Below, one piece after another: positions 16,877 to 26,963 of a stretch of 64,000 nucleotides of DNA. Source of the stretch: an uncultured Flavobacterium sp. (GTDB taxonomy: Bacteria > Bacteroidota > Bacteroidia > Flavobacteriales > Flavobacteriaceae). Both the position numbers and the translations under genes were made by a program. A model generated the notes under the pieces. It was given only the letters and a program-made list of their open reading frames with translations, did not search any database and was not told the origin of the DNA. The first letter of the stretch is position 1. Every line of letters starts with the position of its first letter. The DNA is taken from the NCBI RefSeq assembly GCF_963422545.1, contig NZ_OY730245.1, positions 370,287-434,286 on the forward strand, written 5' to 3'.

Positions 16877-18319
16877 TTATTGATTAATGGACCAAACTGA
16901 ATATCCTTTTGGAGGACATTGTATTTTTACCCATTTGTCTGCTTGTGTTGTTGGATACCAGGTTGAATTTCCTGTAAAATCCTTAATTTGAGTATTTGCC
17001 CAATTGGTTTGAATCCATCTTTCTTGCCAAGCATCTGAGTTGTTGATGTAAACCACTAATCCAGGATTTCCGTTGTAACCGTTTCTTCTTGCTACATATT
17101 CATCATTATCAGAATATAAAATAGAAGTCGTTCCGGTCGCTTTATTATTATGAATCCAGATCAGATTGTTTAATTTATTTTTATCAAGCCATTCCTCATA
17201 ATCTCTGTAGAAAATTGTTGGATATCCTTCATGTGTTAAAATATAAGAGTACGCCAGCATTTTACTCCAAATTTCATCTGTATCATGATTGGTAACAAAA
17301 GTTACCGCTTTGTATGGATTTCTTTTCCACATCATGTCATCGTTTAATAACGCAAGATTATTTCCATCAAAAGCGTCATTCATTTTGTAGTAACAAGCAA
17401 AATCAAAAACAGAACTATTAGCATTGTTTGCCCAATCGTTTAATACGTTTACATTTGAGTCCCACAATTCCCCAACCGAAAAGCCACCTACGTTAGCATT
17501 CCATGAATTTACAACCCATGCACCAAATCCTTTTACATAATCAAATCTCCAGCCGTCAAATTTCATTGTGTTTTTATAGTATTTACCAACTCCGTCAGCT
17601 CTTAGCCACAACCAATTTTGAACATTTGGAGCAGCGTGACACAAATCAGGGAAACCTCCAAAAGCGCCTTCGTCATTATTACCGTAGCTGTTTTTGTAAA
17701 AGTCATTGTAAGTACGTGGGAATTTTCCAGAAGCTACTCCGGTAAAGTTTGTCCAGGTATTTGTTCCTGTAAACGGATTGGCTTCAGATTGTCCTCCGCT
17801 ATTGTGGTTGATTACAATATCAGCATATACCTTCATGTTTTCAGTATGAGCATTTGTGATCAAACTTACAAGTTCAGTTTTAGATCCAAATCTGGTTTCT
17901 ATAGAACCATTTTGGTTGTAATCTCCAAAATCAAAATAATCTGTAGGATCGTATCCCATAGAGAATGCTCCGTTTTGAGCTTTTGAAGCTGGCGGTAACC
18001 ATATTGATCCAATTCCGGCATTAGACCAGGCTGTTACTTTACTGCTTACGGTATCCCACCAGGTTCCTCCTGCGGGAACATCCCAATAAAAAGCCTGCAT
18101 CATAACTCCACCACCAGGATTGTCTACATATTTTCCTGTTGAAGATGAGTTGGAAGTTCCTGTACTGAAAGGTTTTCCATCATGATGAGTAACATTAATG
18201 ATTTCAAATTTCTGACTTTCAGCTTTTGAATCGACTTCGTTTGTTTCATTTTGCGAGCAAGAATAGAAAAGTGCTGTAATTGCCGCAAGAAAATAAATCT
18301 TTGCATTAGGTTTTTTCAT
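16877..18319 (-). CDS. Secreted GH13 alpha-amylase lipoprotein
   Basis: Glycoside hydrolase family 13 enzyme that cleaves alpha-1,4 glucan links in starch or maltodextrin, 480 aa. The N-terminus is a lipoprotein signal with lipobox LFYSC (Cys21), so the enzyme should be lipid-anchored in the periplasm or on the surface. GH13 regions are visible: DIVINHNSGG, GWRFDYVKGFG (nucleophile Asp), FSVGELWDSN (acid/base Glu) and TNHDTDEI (transition-state Asp). A C-terminal beta domain ends GYSVWSINQ. There is no adjacent susCD pair, so it is not part of a visible polysaccharide locus. A perfect inverted repeat lies 162 bp upstream and may be a regulator site. Confidence 0.93.
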   Translation of the reverse strand: MKKPNAKIYFLAAITALFYSCSQNETNEVDSKAESQKFEIINVTHHDGKPFSTGTSNSSSTGKYVDNPGGGVMMQAFYWDVPAGGTWWDTVSSKVTAWSNAGIGSIWLPPASKAQNGAFSMGYDPTDYFDFGDYNQNGSIETRFGSKTELVSLITNAHTENMKVYADIVINHNSGGQSEANPFTGTNTWTNFTGVASGKFPRTYNDFYKNSYGNNDEGAFGGFPDLCHAAPNVQNWLWLRADGVGKYYKNTMKFDGWRFDYVKGFGAWVVNSWNANVGGFSVGELWDSNVNVLNDWANNANSSVFDFACYYKMNDAFDGNNLALLNDDMMWKRNPYKAVTFVTNHDTDEIWSKMLAYSYILTHEGYPTIFYRDYEEWLDKNKLNNLIWIHNNKATGTTSILYSDNDEYVARRNGYNGNPGLVVYINNSDAWQERWIQTNWANTQIKDFTGNSTWYPTTQADKWVKIQCPPKGYSVWSINQ

Positions 18320-18861
18320 AATCGAGATTTGGTTAAGGTTAGATTAATAAAGTTGTTGGAATTGTATATTTATAAGGTTTCAAAAACATACTATTCGTAA
18401 TTTTTGCACCTATAAATTATAAATTTGGCATCTAAAGTATGTATTTTTTAGTTCGATCAGTTTTGATGATAAAATAGTTATACAACGAAAACGTTGTAGT
18501 GTTAAAAACTTTTTTTTATTGAATTGTAAATTAATTATTTGTGATTCGTAAAGACTTTGGTAAATGCTGGATTTTTAGAGATATTAAAGCAATGATTTTG
18601 TCTTTTTAAAGGCATTAATCTTCTATGATGAGCTTTTCTATTATGAAATTTAAGCTTACTCCATATAATTTTTTGTTAATAGTATAGCTGATAGTTGTAT
18701 TATGTAATTGAATTGCTATTTTTGTTCGGTATAAGTTAGAAGAAACTAGATCTTAATTATTTAGTATTTTTGGAAGAATTTCTAAAATACAGATTAGATT
18801 GATTTTTAGTTTAAAAAGAAATTTTGAAACAAGATCTTACATTCAAATTAAATTTAAAATA
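18320..18861. other. Divergent intergenic region, no gene seen
   Basis: The 542-bp AT-rich gap between the amylase (minus) and the PPIase (plus) must hold both promoters. The only clear structure is the perfect palindrome at 18481-18498. No ORF with coding features was seen. Confidence 0.5.
18481..18498. promoter_or_regulatory. Perfect 18-bp inverted repeat, candidate LacI-type operator
   Basis: TACAACG-AAAA-CGTTGTA is a perfect 7+7 palindrome. CG dinucleotides flanking the centre are common in operators of LacI-family sugar regulators. It lies between the amylase and the PPIase genes; control of the amylase is inference. Confidence 0.45.
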
Positions 18862-20292
18862 ATGTCATTAAAAAAATTACAGCTAAAAACAATTGATTAC
18901 AAGTTAATGTTGACAATATGTTTTTTACTTTTTTTCAACTCAATTATTTCGGCTCAGGAAATTATTAAAGATACTGTGATTAAAAAACCGGTTGCATTGC
19001 CATCTGGTCAAAAGCTGAAAGTTGATGGAATCATCGCTAATGTTGGTGAATACATTATTTTAGATTCAGATATTGATAAAGGATATTTAGAGATTACTGC
19101 ACAAGGTGGTTCTATAAAAGATATTACAAGATGCCAGATGCTTGGAAAACTTTTAGAAGATAAACTATATGCACATCAGGCAATTCAGGATAGTATCATT
19201 GTTAGTGATGCCGAGGTTAGAAGCATGATGGATGATCGATTGAATTATATGGTTCAACAAGTTGGAGACATCAATAAAGTAGTTGCTTATTATAAGAAGA
19301 ATTCTGTAGAAGAATTTAAAACTTATTTTTCCGATATCTTAAAAGAGCAAAAACTGGCTCAGGAAATGACCAAAAAAATCGTGGATGCGGTAGAAATAAC
19401 GCCAGAGGAAGTTCGTAATTTCTTTAAAAAAATACCAAAGGAAGAATTGCCGACTTTTGGAGCGGAGATGGAAGTGGCGCAAATTGTAGTTGAGCCTAAA
19501 GTTTCGGCAGAAGATGAGCAAAAGGTAAAAGACAGATTAAACGCTATTAGAAAAGATGTTCTGGAAGGATCTAGTTTTGCAACAAAAGCAGTTTTGTATT
19601 CTCAGGATCCAGGATCGTCACCAAATGGAGGTTTTTATAAAATGACTAGAAAGACTCCTTTTGTAAAAGAATTTAAAGATGTTGCTTTTAGTTTAGGAGA
19701 AGGTGAGATTTCAGAACCTTTTAAAACTAATTTTGGATATCATATTATTTTGGTAGAAAAAATAAAAGGGCAAGAAGTTGAATTACGTCATATCTTGATT
19801 GCACCAACGGTTTCTGAAGATGCTTTGAAAGACGCTAAAGAAAGAATTACTAATATTAGAAATAAGATTGTAAATAAAGAGATTTCTTTTGCAGATGCTG
19901 CAAGAACAGAATCTGATGAAAAAGAAACAAGAGCAAACGGAGGAACTTTGGTGAATCCTAATACACAGGATACACGTTTTGAGTTGACTAAAATGGATCC
20001 TACATTATACAGTCAGGTTTCTAATTTAAAAGATGACGAAATTTCGCAGCCACTTTTAAGTGTAGATGATAAAGGTAAAAAAACATACAAATTAATTACC
20101 GTAACCAATAGAATCGATGAGCACGTTGCCGACTATGCTAAGGATTATACAAAAATTAAAGAATTAGCATTAAAAGAAAAACAAATCACAACAATTTCAA
20201 AATGGTTTGATACAAAAATAAAAGATACTTATATCAAAATTATTGGAGAGTACAGAGATTGTAAATTTGTATACAATTGGTTGAAAAAATAA
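18862..20292 (+). CDS. SurA-like periplasmic peptidylprolyl isomerase
   Basis: Chaperone/PPIase of the parvulin class, 476 aa, expected to act on outer-membrane proteins in the periplasm. After an N-terminal signal (hydrophobic MLTICFLLFFNSIISAQE, cut after SAQ or nearby) comes a SurA N-domain (residues about 40-190), then a parvulin domain around EMEVAQIVVEPKVS to NFGYHIILVEKIKG and a second rotamase segment starting VELRHILIAPTVS. The start at 18862 (MSLKKLQLK) is chosen because the upstream in-frame start at 18799 gives an implausible signal peptide. ATG 18907 would also give a clean signal sequence. Confidence 0.88.
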   Translation: MSLKKLQLKTIDYKLMLTICFLLFFNSIISAQEIIKDTVIKKPVALPSGQKLKVDGIIANVGEYIILDSDIDKGYLEITAQGGSIKDITRCQMLGKLLEDKLYAHQAIQDSIIVSDAEVRSMMDDRLNYMVQQVGDINKVVAYYKKNSVEEFKTYFSDILKEQKLAQEMTKKIVDAVEITPEEVRNFFKKIPKEELPTFGAEMEVAQIVVEPKVSAEDEQKVKDRLNAIRKDVLEGSSFATKAVLYSQDPGSSPNGGFYKMTRKTPFVKEFKDVAFSLGEGEISEPFKTNFGYHIILVEKIKGQEVELRHILIAPTVSEDALKDAKERITNIRNKIVNKEISFADAARTESDEKETRANGGTLVNPNTQDTRFELTKMDPTLYSQVSNLKDDEISQPLLSVDDKGKKTYKLITVTNRIDEHVADYAKDYTKIKELALKEKQITTISKWFDTKIKDTYIKIIGEYRDCKFVYNWLKK

Positions 20293-20308
20293 TTTTTATT
20301 AAATAAAG

Positions 20309-20350
20309 AAAAAGAGTTAGTTTTATGAATTCATAGTGCTAACTCTTTTT
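20309..20350 (+). terminator. Terminator after the PPIase gene
   Basis: AAAAAGAGTTAG (20309-20320) and CTAACTCTTTTT (20339-20350) form a 12-bp stem with an 18-base loop containing GAATTC. Confidence 0.8.
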
Positions 20351-20370
20351 AATTTAAAATATATTCATAA

Positions 20371-21324
20371 ATGTCTGACGTAACAGCAATTCATAATTTA
20401 GTTCAAAAACGAAACGAATTAAAAACCGAAATAGCAAAAATCATTGTAGGGCAAGATGCCGTTGTAGATCAAATTTTACTTTGTATATTTTCTGGAGGAC
20501 ATGCGCTTTTGATTGGTGTTCCGGGATTGGCAAAAACTTTAATGATCAATACTTTGTCTCAGGCTTTAGGTTTAGATTTTAAAAGAATTCAGTTTACGCC
20601 GGATTTAATGCCATCGGATATTTTAGGAAGTGAAATCCTGGATGAAAACAGACACTTTAAATTTATTAAAGGACCAATTTTCTCAAATATCATTTTAGCT
20701 GATGAGATTAACAGAACGCCGCCTAAAACACAAGCCGCTTTACTTGAAGCAATGCAGGAACGTTCGGTTACAATCGCAGGTCAGAATTATAAATTAGATT
20801 TGCCTTATTTTGTATTAGCAACTCAAAACCCAATTGAGCAGGAGGGAACTTATCCTTTGCCAGAAGCGCAGTTAGATCGTTTTATGTTTGCAATTAAATT
20901 AGAATATCCAAGCTTTGAAGAAGAAGTACAAGTTGTAAAACGTACAACATCTGATGCGGAAATAACAATTAATCCATTATTTACAGCTCAGGAAATTATC
21001 GATTTTCAGCATTTGATTCGCAGAATTCCTGTAGCTGATAATGTTATTGAATACGCAGTAACTTTAGTAAGTAAAACACGTCCTGACAATGCTTTGTCGA
21101 ATGATTTTGTGAAGAATTATTTAGATTGGGGAGCAGGACCAAGAGCTTCTCAGAGTTTGATTTTGGCAGCAAAAGCACATGCCGCTTTCAATGGTAAATT
21201 TTCTCCGGATATTGAAGATGTAAAAGCAGTTGCAACTGGAATTTTACGCCACAGAATTATTAAAAACTATAAAGCTGATGCTGAAGGAATAACTGAAGAG
21301 ATTATTATTCAGAAGTTGATGTAA
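20371..21324 (+). CDS. MoxR-family AAA+ ATPase
   Basis: 317-aa ATPase of the MoxR group, chaperone-like proteins that in studied cases activate metal-dependent or von Willebrand-domain partners. Visible: Walker A GVPGLAKT (about residue 50), the AAA_3 core with FKRIQFTPDLMPSDILGSE, Walker B ILADEINRTPPKTQAALLEAMQE, sensor 1 ATQNP, and the C-terminal lid with LDWGAGPRASQSL. The usual DUF58 and VWA partner genes are not adjacent; it stands alone between two terminators, so its partner cannot be named from context. Confidence 0.92.
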   Translation: MSDVTAIHNLVQKRNELKTEIAKIIVGQDAVVDQILLCIFSGGHALLIGVPGLAKTLMINTLSQALGLDFKRIQFTPDLMPSDILGSEILDENRHFKFIKGPIFSNIILADEINRTPPKTQAALLEAMQERSVTIAGQNYKLDLPYFVLATQNPIEQEGTYPLPEAQLDRFMFAIKLEYPSFEEEVQVVKRTTSDAEITINPLFTAQEIIDFQHLIRRIPVADNVIEYAVTLVSKTRPDNALSNDFVKNYLDWGAGPRASQSLILAAKAHAAFNGKFSPDIEDVKAVATGILRHRIIKNYKADAEGITEEIIIQKLM

Positions 21325-21343
21325 TTATAAAATACTTTTAGAG

Positions 21344-21374
21344 AAAGCCTGATGATTTTGTCATCAGGCTTTTT
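21344..21374 (+). terminator. Terminator after the MoxR gene
   Basis: AAAGCCTGATGA (21344-21355) and TCATCAGGCTTTTT (21361-21374): a strong 12-bp stem with a T-run. Confidence 0.9.
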
Positions 21375-21699
21375 GTTTTATATGCTGAAGTGAATTTTAA
21401 ATAATTATTAATTTTGAGTTGATGTGAAATACTTCAAATGATGAAAAAAGGAGCTACTATAACGTTGTAAATTCTAATTTAGAAAGGTTCTTAGCTAAAA
21501 ACGAGGTAAAATCTCACATCGTTTATAACAACGAATTTCGACTTTGTTAAGGAAAAGATTTTAAAATATCAATAATTCATTTTTTTAATACAAAATTGAT
21601 ATTTTGACAAAAACAAGCAGTGAAAATCGTTTTTTAACAATAATAATTTTTGAAAAGGCGACTTCCATTATATTTTTTTTAATTCTCGGCTTTAATAAC

Positions 21700-21707
21700 T
21701 AAATTTG
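21700..21707 (+). promoter_or_regulatory. -7 element (TAAATTTG) upstream of acnB
   Basis: TAAATTTG matches TAnnTTTG and lies 39 bp before the acnB start. A matching TTTG box at the right distance is not obvious (TTTT instead), so the call is moderate. The rest of the 21375-21745 gap shows no gene. Confidence 0.45.
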
Positions 21708-21745
21708 CGAACAAAAAAATAATATACCTACAAAAGACTTCTGTT

Positions 21746-24517
21746 ATGAATATTTATAAGGATTACATTCAAGAAATTGAAGAAAGAAAAATTCAAGGAC
21801 TTCATCCAAAACCAATTGATGGTGCCGAATTACTAAGTGAAATCATTGAACAAATTAAAGATTTGAATAATGAGTACAGAGAAGATTCTCTTAAATTCTT
21901 TATTTATAATGTTGTACCAGGAACTACTAGTGCTGCTGGTCTGAAAGCTATATTTTTAAAGGAAATCATTCTAGGTGAATCTGAAGTAAAAGAGATAACA
22001 CCGGCTTTCGCTTTTGAGTTACTATCACATATGAAGGGTGGGCCTTCTATTGAAGTGCTATTAGATTTAGCGCTTGGTAATGATATTTCTATTGCAAAAG
22101 AAGCAGCAAATGTTCTTAAGACACAAGTTTACCTTTATGAGGCAGATACAGATCGTCTAAAAGAGGCGTTTAAAAATGATAATGTAATCGCTAAAGAAAT
22201 TCTTGAAAGCTACGCAAAGGCAGAGTTTTTTACGAACCTAAAAGATGTAGTTGAAGAAATTAAGGTAGTTACATATATTGCTGGTGAAGGAGATATTTCG
22301 ACAGATTTGCTTTCTCCGGGTAATCAGGCACACTCGCGTTCTGACCGTGAACTTCATGGTAAATGTATGATTACGCCTCAGGCACAAGAGGAAATTAAGG
22401 CATTACAGGCAAAACATCCTGACGCAAGCGTTATGTTGATTGCTGAAAAAGGTACTATGGGTGTAGGTTCATCTAGAATGTCAGGAGTTAACAACGTGGC
22501 ACTTTGGACAGGTAAACAAGCAAGTCCATATGTTCCGTTTATTAATATTGCTCCAATCGTGGCAGGAACAAACGGTATTTCTCCAATTTTCCTAACAACT
22601 GTTGATGTAACAGGAGGTATTGGTTTAGATCTTAAAAACTGGGTAAAAAAGCTTGATGCAGATGGTAATGTTATTCGTAATGAGAATAACGAGCCTATTC
22701 TGGAAGAAGCATACTCTGTTGCTACGGGAACAGTGCTTACAATAAACACAAAAACTAAGAAACTTTATAACGGCGATAAAGAACTAATTGATATTTCTAA
22801 GGCATTCACGCCTCAGAAAATGGAATTTATAAAAGCTGGAGGATCATATGCAATTGTTTTTGGTAAAAAACTTCAAACATTAGCGGCGAAAATTTTAGAT
22901 ATTGAGGCTCCTCTTGTATTTGCTCCATCAAAAGAGATTTCTATTGAAGGACAAGGTCTTACAGCGGTAGAAAAAATCTTCAACAAAAATGCTGTTGGAA
23001 TTGCTCCTGGTAAAGTACTTCATGCAGGTTCAGATGTTCGTGTAGAAGTTAATATTGTAGGTTCTCAAGATACGACTGGTCTTATGACTGCTCAGGAATT
23101 AGAATCTATGGCTGCTACAGTAATTTCGCCAATCGTTGACGGTGCTTACCAATCTGGTTGTCACACAGCTTCAGTTTGGGATAAAAAAGCTCAGGCAAAT
23201 ATTCCAAAATTGATGAAATTCATGAACGATTTCGGTTTAATCACTGCTCGTGACCCTAAAGGAGCTTATCATGCAATGACTGATGTAATTCATAAGGTTT
23301 TAAATGATATTACAATAGACGAGTGGGCTATCATTATTGGTGGTGACTCTCATACAAGAATGTCTAAAGGTGTTGCTTTTGGTGCTGACTCAGGGACTGT
23401 TGCTCTTGCACTTGCTACTGGTGAGGCTTCAATGCCAATTCCGGAATCTGTGAAAGTGACATTTAAGGGAGAGATGAAAGGTTATATGGACTTCCGTGAT
23501 GTGGTTCATGCTACACAAGCGCAAATGCTTAAAAAGTTTGGTGGTGAGAACGTATTCCAAGGTAGAATCATTGAGGTTCACATTGGAACTCTTACAGCTG
23601 ATCAGGCATTTACCTTTACAGATTGGACTGCAGAAATGAAAGCGAAAGCCTCTATTTGTATTTCTGAAGATGATACTTTGATTGAATCTTTAGAGATTGC
23701 AAAAGGTAGAATCCAGATCATGATCGACAAAGGAATGGACAATGAAAAACAAGTTCTTCAGGGATTGATAAACAAAGCAAATAAGAGAATTACAGAAATA
23801 AAATCAGCTGAGAAACCAGCGCTGACTCCAGATGCAAACGCGAAGTATTATGCTGAAGTTGTTGTAGATCTTGATCAGATTATTGAGCCTATGATTGCTG
23901 ATCCGGACGTAAATAATATTGATGTTTCTAAAAGATATACTCACGATACAATCAGACCTCTATCTTTTTATGGAGGAGAGAAAAAAGTAGATCTTGGATT
24001 TATTGGATCTTGCATGGTTCATAAAGGAGATATGAAGATTTTGGCTCAAATGCTTAAAAACATAGAAGATCAACACGGTAAAGTTGAGTTCAAAGCGCCA
24101 CTTGTAGTAGCACCGCCTACATATAATATCGTAGACGAACTTAAAGCTGAAGGTGACTGGGAAGTTTTACAAAAATACTCTGGTTTCGAATTTAACGATA
24201 GCGCGCCTAAAGGTGCAGCTCGTACTGAATACGAGAACATGTTGTATTTAGAGCGTCCAGGTTGTAACCTTTGTATGGGTAACCAGGAAAAAGCAGCAAA
24301 AGGAGATACTGTAATGGCAACTTCTACTCGTCTTTTCCAAGGAAGAGTTGTAGAAGATTCTGAAGGTAAAAAAGGAGAGTCATTGCTTTCATCAACACCA
24401 GTTGTAGTGTTATCTACAGTTCTTGGTAGAACACCTACTATGGATGAGTATACAGCTGCGGTAGAAGGTATTAACCTGACTAGGTTTGCACCATCTCATA
24501 AGCTGTTAGTTATGTAA
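21746..24517 (+). CDS. acnB: Bifunctional aconitate hydratase 2 / 2-methylisocitrate dehydratase
   Basis: AcnB-type aconitase interconverting citrate and isocitrate in the TCA cycle; family members also act on 2-methylisocitrate. At 923 aa it is somewhat longer than E. coli AcnB (865 aa). The N-terminal HEAT-like domain (residues about 1-160) and the early swivel domain are characteristic of AcnB rather than AcnA. The iron-sulfur ligands are seen as the Cys of SGCHTASVWD and the CxxC of ERPGCNLCMGNQ. It has its own terminator and is followed 123 bp later by an unrelated-clade aconitase on the same strand. Confidence 0.95.
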   Translation: MNIYKDYIQEIEERKIQGLHPKPIDGAELLSEIIEQIKDLNNEYREDSLKFFIYNVVPGTTSAAGLKAIFLKEIILGESEVKEITPAFAFELLSHMKGGPSIEVLLDLALGNDISIAKEAANVLKTQVYLYEADTDRLKEAFKNDNVIAKEILESYAKAEFFTNLKDVVEEIKVVTYIAGEGDISTDLLSPGNQAHSRSDRELHGKCMITPQAQEEIKALQAKHPDASVMLIAEKGTMGVGSSRMSGVNNVALWTGKQASPYVPFINIAPIVAGTNGISPIFLTTVDVTGGIGLDLKNWVKKLDADGNVIRNENNEPILEEAYSVATGTVLTINTKTKKLYNGDKELIDISKAFTPQKMEFIKAGGSYAIVFGKKLQTLAAKILDIEAPLVFAPSKEISIEGQGLTAVEKIFNKNAVGIAPGKVLHAGSDVRVEVNIVGSQDTTGLMTAQELESMAATVISPIVDGAYQSGCHTASVWDKKAQANIPKLMKFMNDFGLITARDPKGAYHAMTDVIHKVLNDITIDEWAIIIGGDSHTRMSKGVAFGADSGTVALALATGEASMPIPESVKVTFKGEMKGYMDFRDVVHATQAQMLKKFGGENVFQGRIIEVHIGTLTADQAFTFTDWTAEMKAKASICISEDDTLIESLEIAKGRIQIMIDKGMDNEKQVLQGLINKANKRITEIKSAEKPALTPDANAKYYAEVVVDLDQIIEPMIADPDVNNIDVSKRYTHDTIRPLSFYGGEKKVDLGFIGSCMVHKGDMKILAQMLKNIEDQHGKVEFKAPLVVAPPTYNIVDELKAEGDWEVLQKYSGFEFNDSAPKGAARTEYENMLYLERPGCNLCMGNQEKAAKGDTVMATSTRLFQGRVVEDSEGKKGESLLSSTPVVVLSTVLGRTPTMDEYTAAVEGINLTRFAPSHKLLVM

Positions 24518-24541
24518 TCAATGATTCGTTAATCATAATTC

Positions 24542-24570
24542 AAAAGCCCGAGTATAAACTCGGGCTTTTT
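24542..24570 (+). terminator. Terminator between the two aconitase genes
   Basis: AAAAGCCCGAGT (24542-24553), loop ATAA, ACTCGGGCTTTTT (24558-24570). Strong, so the two aconitases probably have separate transcripts. Confidence 0.92.
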
Positions 24571-24640
24571 CTTTTACGGCTTTTCTATTTTTTGTACCTT
24601 GTCATGTTCAAAATAAAAAAAACAAAAACAATTATAACTT

Positions 24641-26905
24641 ATGGCTTTTGATATTGAAATGATTAAAAAAGTGTATGAGAACATGCCAGGGCGTGTTGAC
24701 AAAGCACGCGAGATTGTTGGTCGTCCACTTACTTTAACAGAGAAAATTTTGTATAATCACCTTTGGGATGGAAATCCAACGAAGGCGTTTGGAAGAGGAG
24801 TAGATTATGTTGATTTTGCACCTGATCGTGTAGCGTGTCAGGATGCAACTGCTCAAATGGCATTATTGCAATTTATGCACGCTGGAAAGCCTAAAGTAGC
24901 AGTGCCTACAACGGTTCACTGTGATCACTTGATTCAGGCAAAAGTAGATGCCGCAACCGATTTGGCAAGAGCAAAAACACAAAGCAACGAAGTTTTCGAT
25001 TTCTTATCGTCAGTTTCAAATAAATACGGAATTGGTTTCTGGAAACCGGGAGCCGGAATTATTCACCAGGTAGTACTTGAAAATTATGCTTTCCCAGGAG
25101 GAATGATGATTGGTACCGATTCTCACACTGTAAATGCAGGTGGTTTAGGAATGGTCGCTATTGGTGTTGGTGGAGCCGATGCGGTAGATGTTATGTCTGG
25201 TATGGCTTGGGAACTAAAATTTCCTAAATTAATTGGAGTAAAATTAACTGGTAAATTATCAGGATGGACAGCTCCTAAAGATGTTATTCTTAAAGTTGCC
25301 GGTATTCTTACTGTAAAAGGTGGTACTGGTGCAATCGTTGAATATTTTGGTGAAGGTGCAACTTCTATGTCTTGTACCGGTAAAGGTACTATTTGTAACA
25401 TGGGTGCTGAGATTGGAGCTACAACTTCAACTTTTGGTTACGATGATTCAATGAGTCGTTACCTGCGTTCTACAAACAGAGCAGATGTTGCTGATGCTGC
25501 TGATAAAGTAGCTTCTTACTTAACAGGAGATCCGGAAGTTTATGCTAATCCTGAAAAATATTTTGATCAGGTTATCGAAATCAACTTAACTGAATTAGAG
25601 CCACACTTAAACGGACCTTTTACGCCAGATTTAGCTACTCCAATTTCTAAAATGAAAGAAGCAGCAATCAAAAACAACTGGCCATTACAAATTCAGGTTG
25701 GTTTAATAGGTTCTTGTACAAACTCTTCTTACGAGGATATTTCTCGTGCAGCTTCTTTGGCCAGACAAGTAAGTGCTAAAAACTTAAAAACTAAATCTCA
25801 ATTTACAATTACTCCGGGTTCAGAAGTAGTTCGTTATACAATTGAAAGAGATGGGTTTATTGATACTTTTGAAAAAATTGGTGCAACCGTTTTTGCTAAT
25901 GCCTGCGGACCATGTATTGGTATGTGGGACAGAGAAGGAGCAGAGAAAGAAGAAAGAAATACTATCGTTCACTCTTTCAACCGTAACTTCTCAAAACGTG
26001 CAGATGGTAACCCAAATACTTTAGCTTTCGTAGGTTCTCCGGAATTAGTTACCGCTATGGCAATCGCAGGAGATCTGGGCTTTAACCCGTTAACAGATAC
26101 TTTAATCAACGAAGATGGAGAAGAAGTAAGACTTGAAGCTCCAACAGGAGACGAATTGCCTCCAAGAGGATTTGACGTTAAAGATCCGGGATTCCAGGTG
26201 CCTGCTGAAGACGGTTCAGGAGTTCAGGTTGTTGTAAGTCCAACATCTGAGCGTTTGCAATTGTTAGCTCCGTTTGATCCTTGGGATGGTAAAAACATTA
26301 CAGGTGCTAAACTATTAATCAAAGCATTCGGAAAATGTACAACAGATCATATTTCTATGGCTGGACCATGGTTACGTTTCCGCGGACATTTAGATAATAT
26401 ATCTAACAATATGTTGATTGGTGCTGTAAATGCATTCAACCAAAAAACAAACTCTGTTAAAAATCAATTAACAGGAGAATACGATGCAGTTCCTTCTGTA
26501 GCTCGTGCATACAAAGCGGCTGGAGTTCCATCTATTGTTGTGGGAGATCATAATTATGGTGAAGGTTCATCTCGTGAGCATGCTGCAATGGAACCACGTT
26601 TCTTAGGAGTTAAAGCGGTATTGGTAAAATCTTTTGCTCGTATCCACGAAACTAACCTTAAAAAACAAGGACTTTTAGGATTGACTTTTGCAAATGAGGC
26701 AGATTATGATAAAATCCAGGAAAATGATACAATTAATTTTACTGATTTAATTGAGTTTGCTCCAGGAAAACCATTAACATTAGAATTCGTTCATGCAGAT
26801 GGTACAAAAAATATTATTCTGGCAAACCATACTTACAACGCTGGTCAGATTGGCTGGTTCGTTGCAGGTTCAGCATTAAATTTAATTGCTGCAGGAAAAG
26901 CTTAA
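24641..26905 (+). CDS. acnA: Aconitate hydratase, mitochondrial-type
   Basis: Second aconitase, 754 aa, of the mitochondrial-like clade common in Bacteroidota. Conserved blocks: VACQDATAQMALLQF, TVHCDHLIQA, GTDSHTVNAGGLGMVAIGVGG, the cluster ligands in GSCTNSSYED and NACGPCIGMWDR, and the C-terminal swivel domain GDHNYGEGSSREHAAMEPR. Cluster cysteines and substrate arginines look intact, so it should be active. Aconitases of this kind and AcnB usually differ in oxygen sensitivity and growth-phase use. The gene has its own terminator. The symbol follows family usage rather than orthology with E. coli acnA. Confidence 0.93.
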   Translation: MAFDIEMIKKVYENMPGRVDKAREIVGRPLTLTEKILYNHLWDGNPTKAFGRGVDYVDFAPDRVACQDATAQMALLQFMHAGKPKVAVPTTVHCDHLIQAKVDAATDLARAKTQSNEVFDFLSSVSNKYGIGFWKPGAGIIHQVVLENYAFPGGMMIGTDSHTVNAGGLGMVAIGVGGADAVDVMSGMAWELKFPKLIGVKLTGKLSGWTAPKDVILKVAGILTVKGGTGAIVEYFGEGATSMSCTGKGTICNMGAEIGATTSTFGYDDSMSRYLRSTNRADVADAADKVASYLTGDPEVYANPEKYFDQVIEINLTELEPHLNGPFTPDLATPISKMKEAAIKNNWPLQIQVGLIGSCTNSSYEDISRAASLARQVSAKNLKTKSQFTITPGSEVVRYTIERDGFIDTFEKIGATVFANACGPCIGMWDREGAEKEERNTIVHSFNRNFSKRADGNPNTLAFVGSPELVTAMAIAGDLGFNPLTDTLINEDGEEVRLEAPTGDELPPRGFDVKDPGFQVPAEDGSGVQVVVSPTSERLQLLAPFDPWDGKNITGAKLLIKAFGKCTTDHISMAGPWLRFRGHLDNISNNMLIGAVNAFNQKTNSVKNQLTGEYDAVPSVARAYKAAGVPSIVVGDHNYGEGSSREHAAMEPRFLGVKAVLVKSFARIHETNLKKQGLLGLTFANEADYDKIQENDTINFTDLIEFAPGKPLTLEFVHADGTKNIILANHTYNAGQIGWFVAGSALNLIAAGKA

Positions 26906-26927
26906 TCTTTAAGATTCAATGATAACT

Positions 26928-26959
26928 AAAAACGCTCTGTGAAAACAGGGCGTTTTTTT
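26928..26959 (+). terminator. Terminator after the second aconitase
   Basis: AAAAACGC-T-CTGT, loop GAAA, ACAG-G-GCGTTTTTTT: a strong stem with one mismatch and a T-run, 23 bp after the stop codon. Confidence 0.9.
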
Positions 26960-26963
26960 ATTT

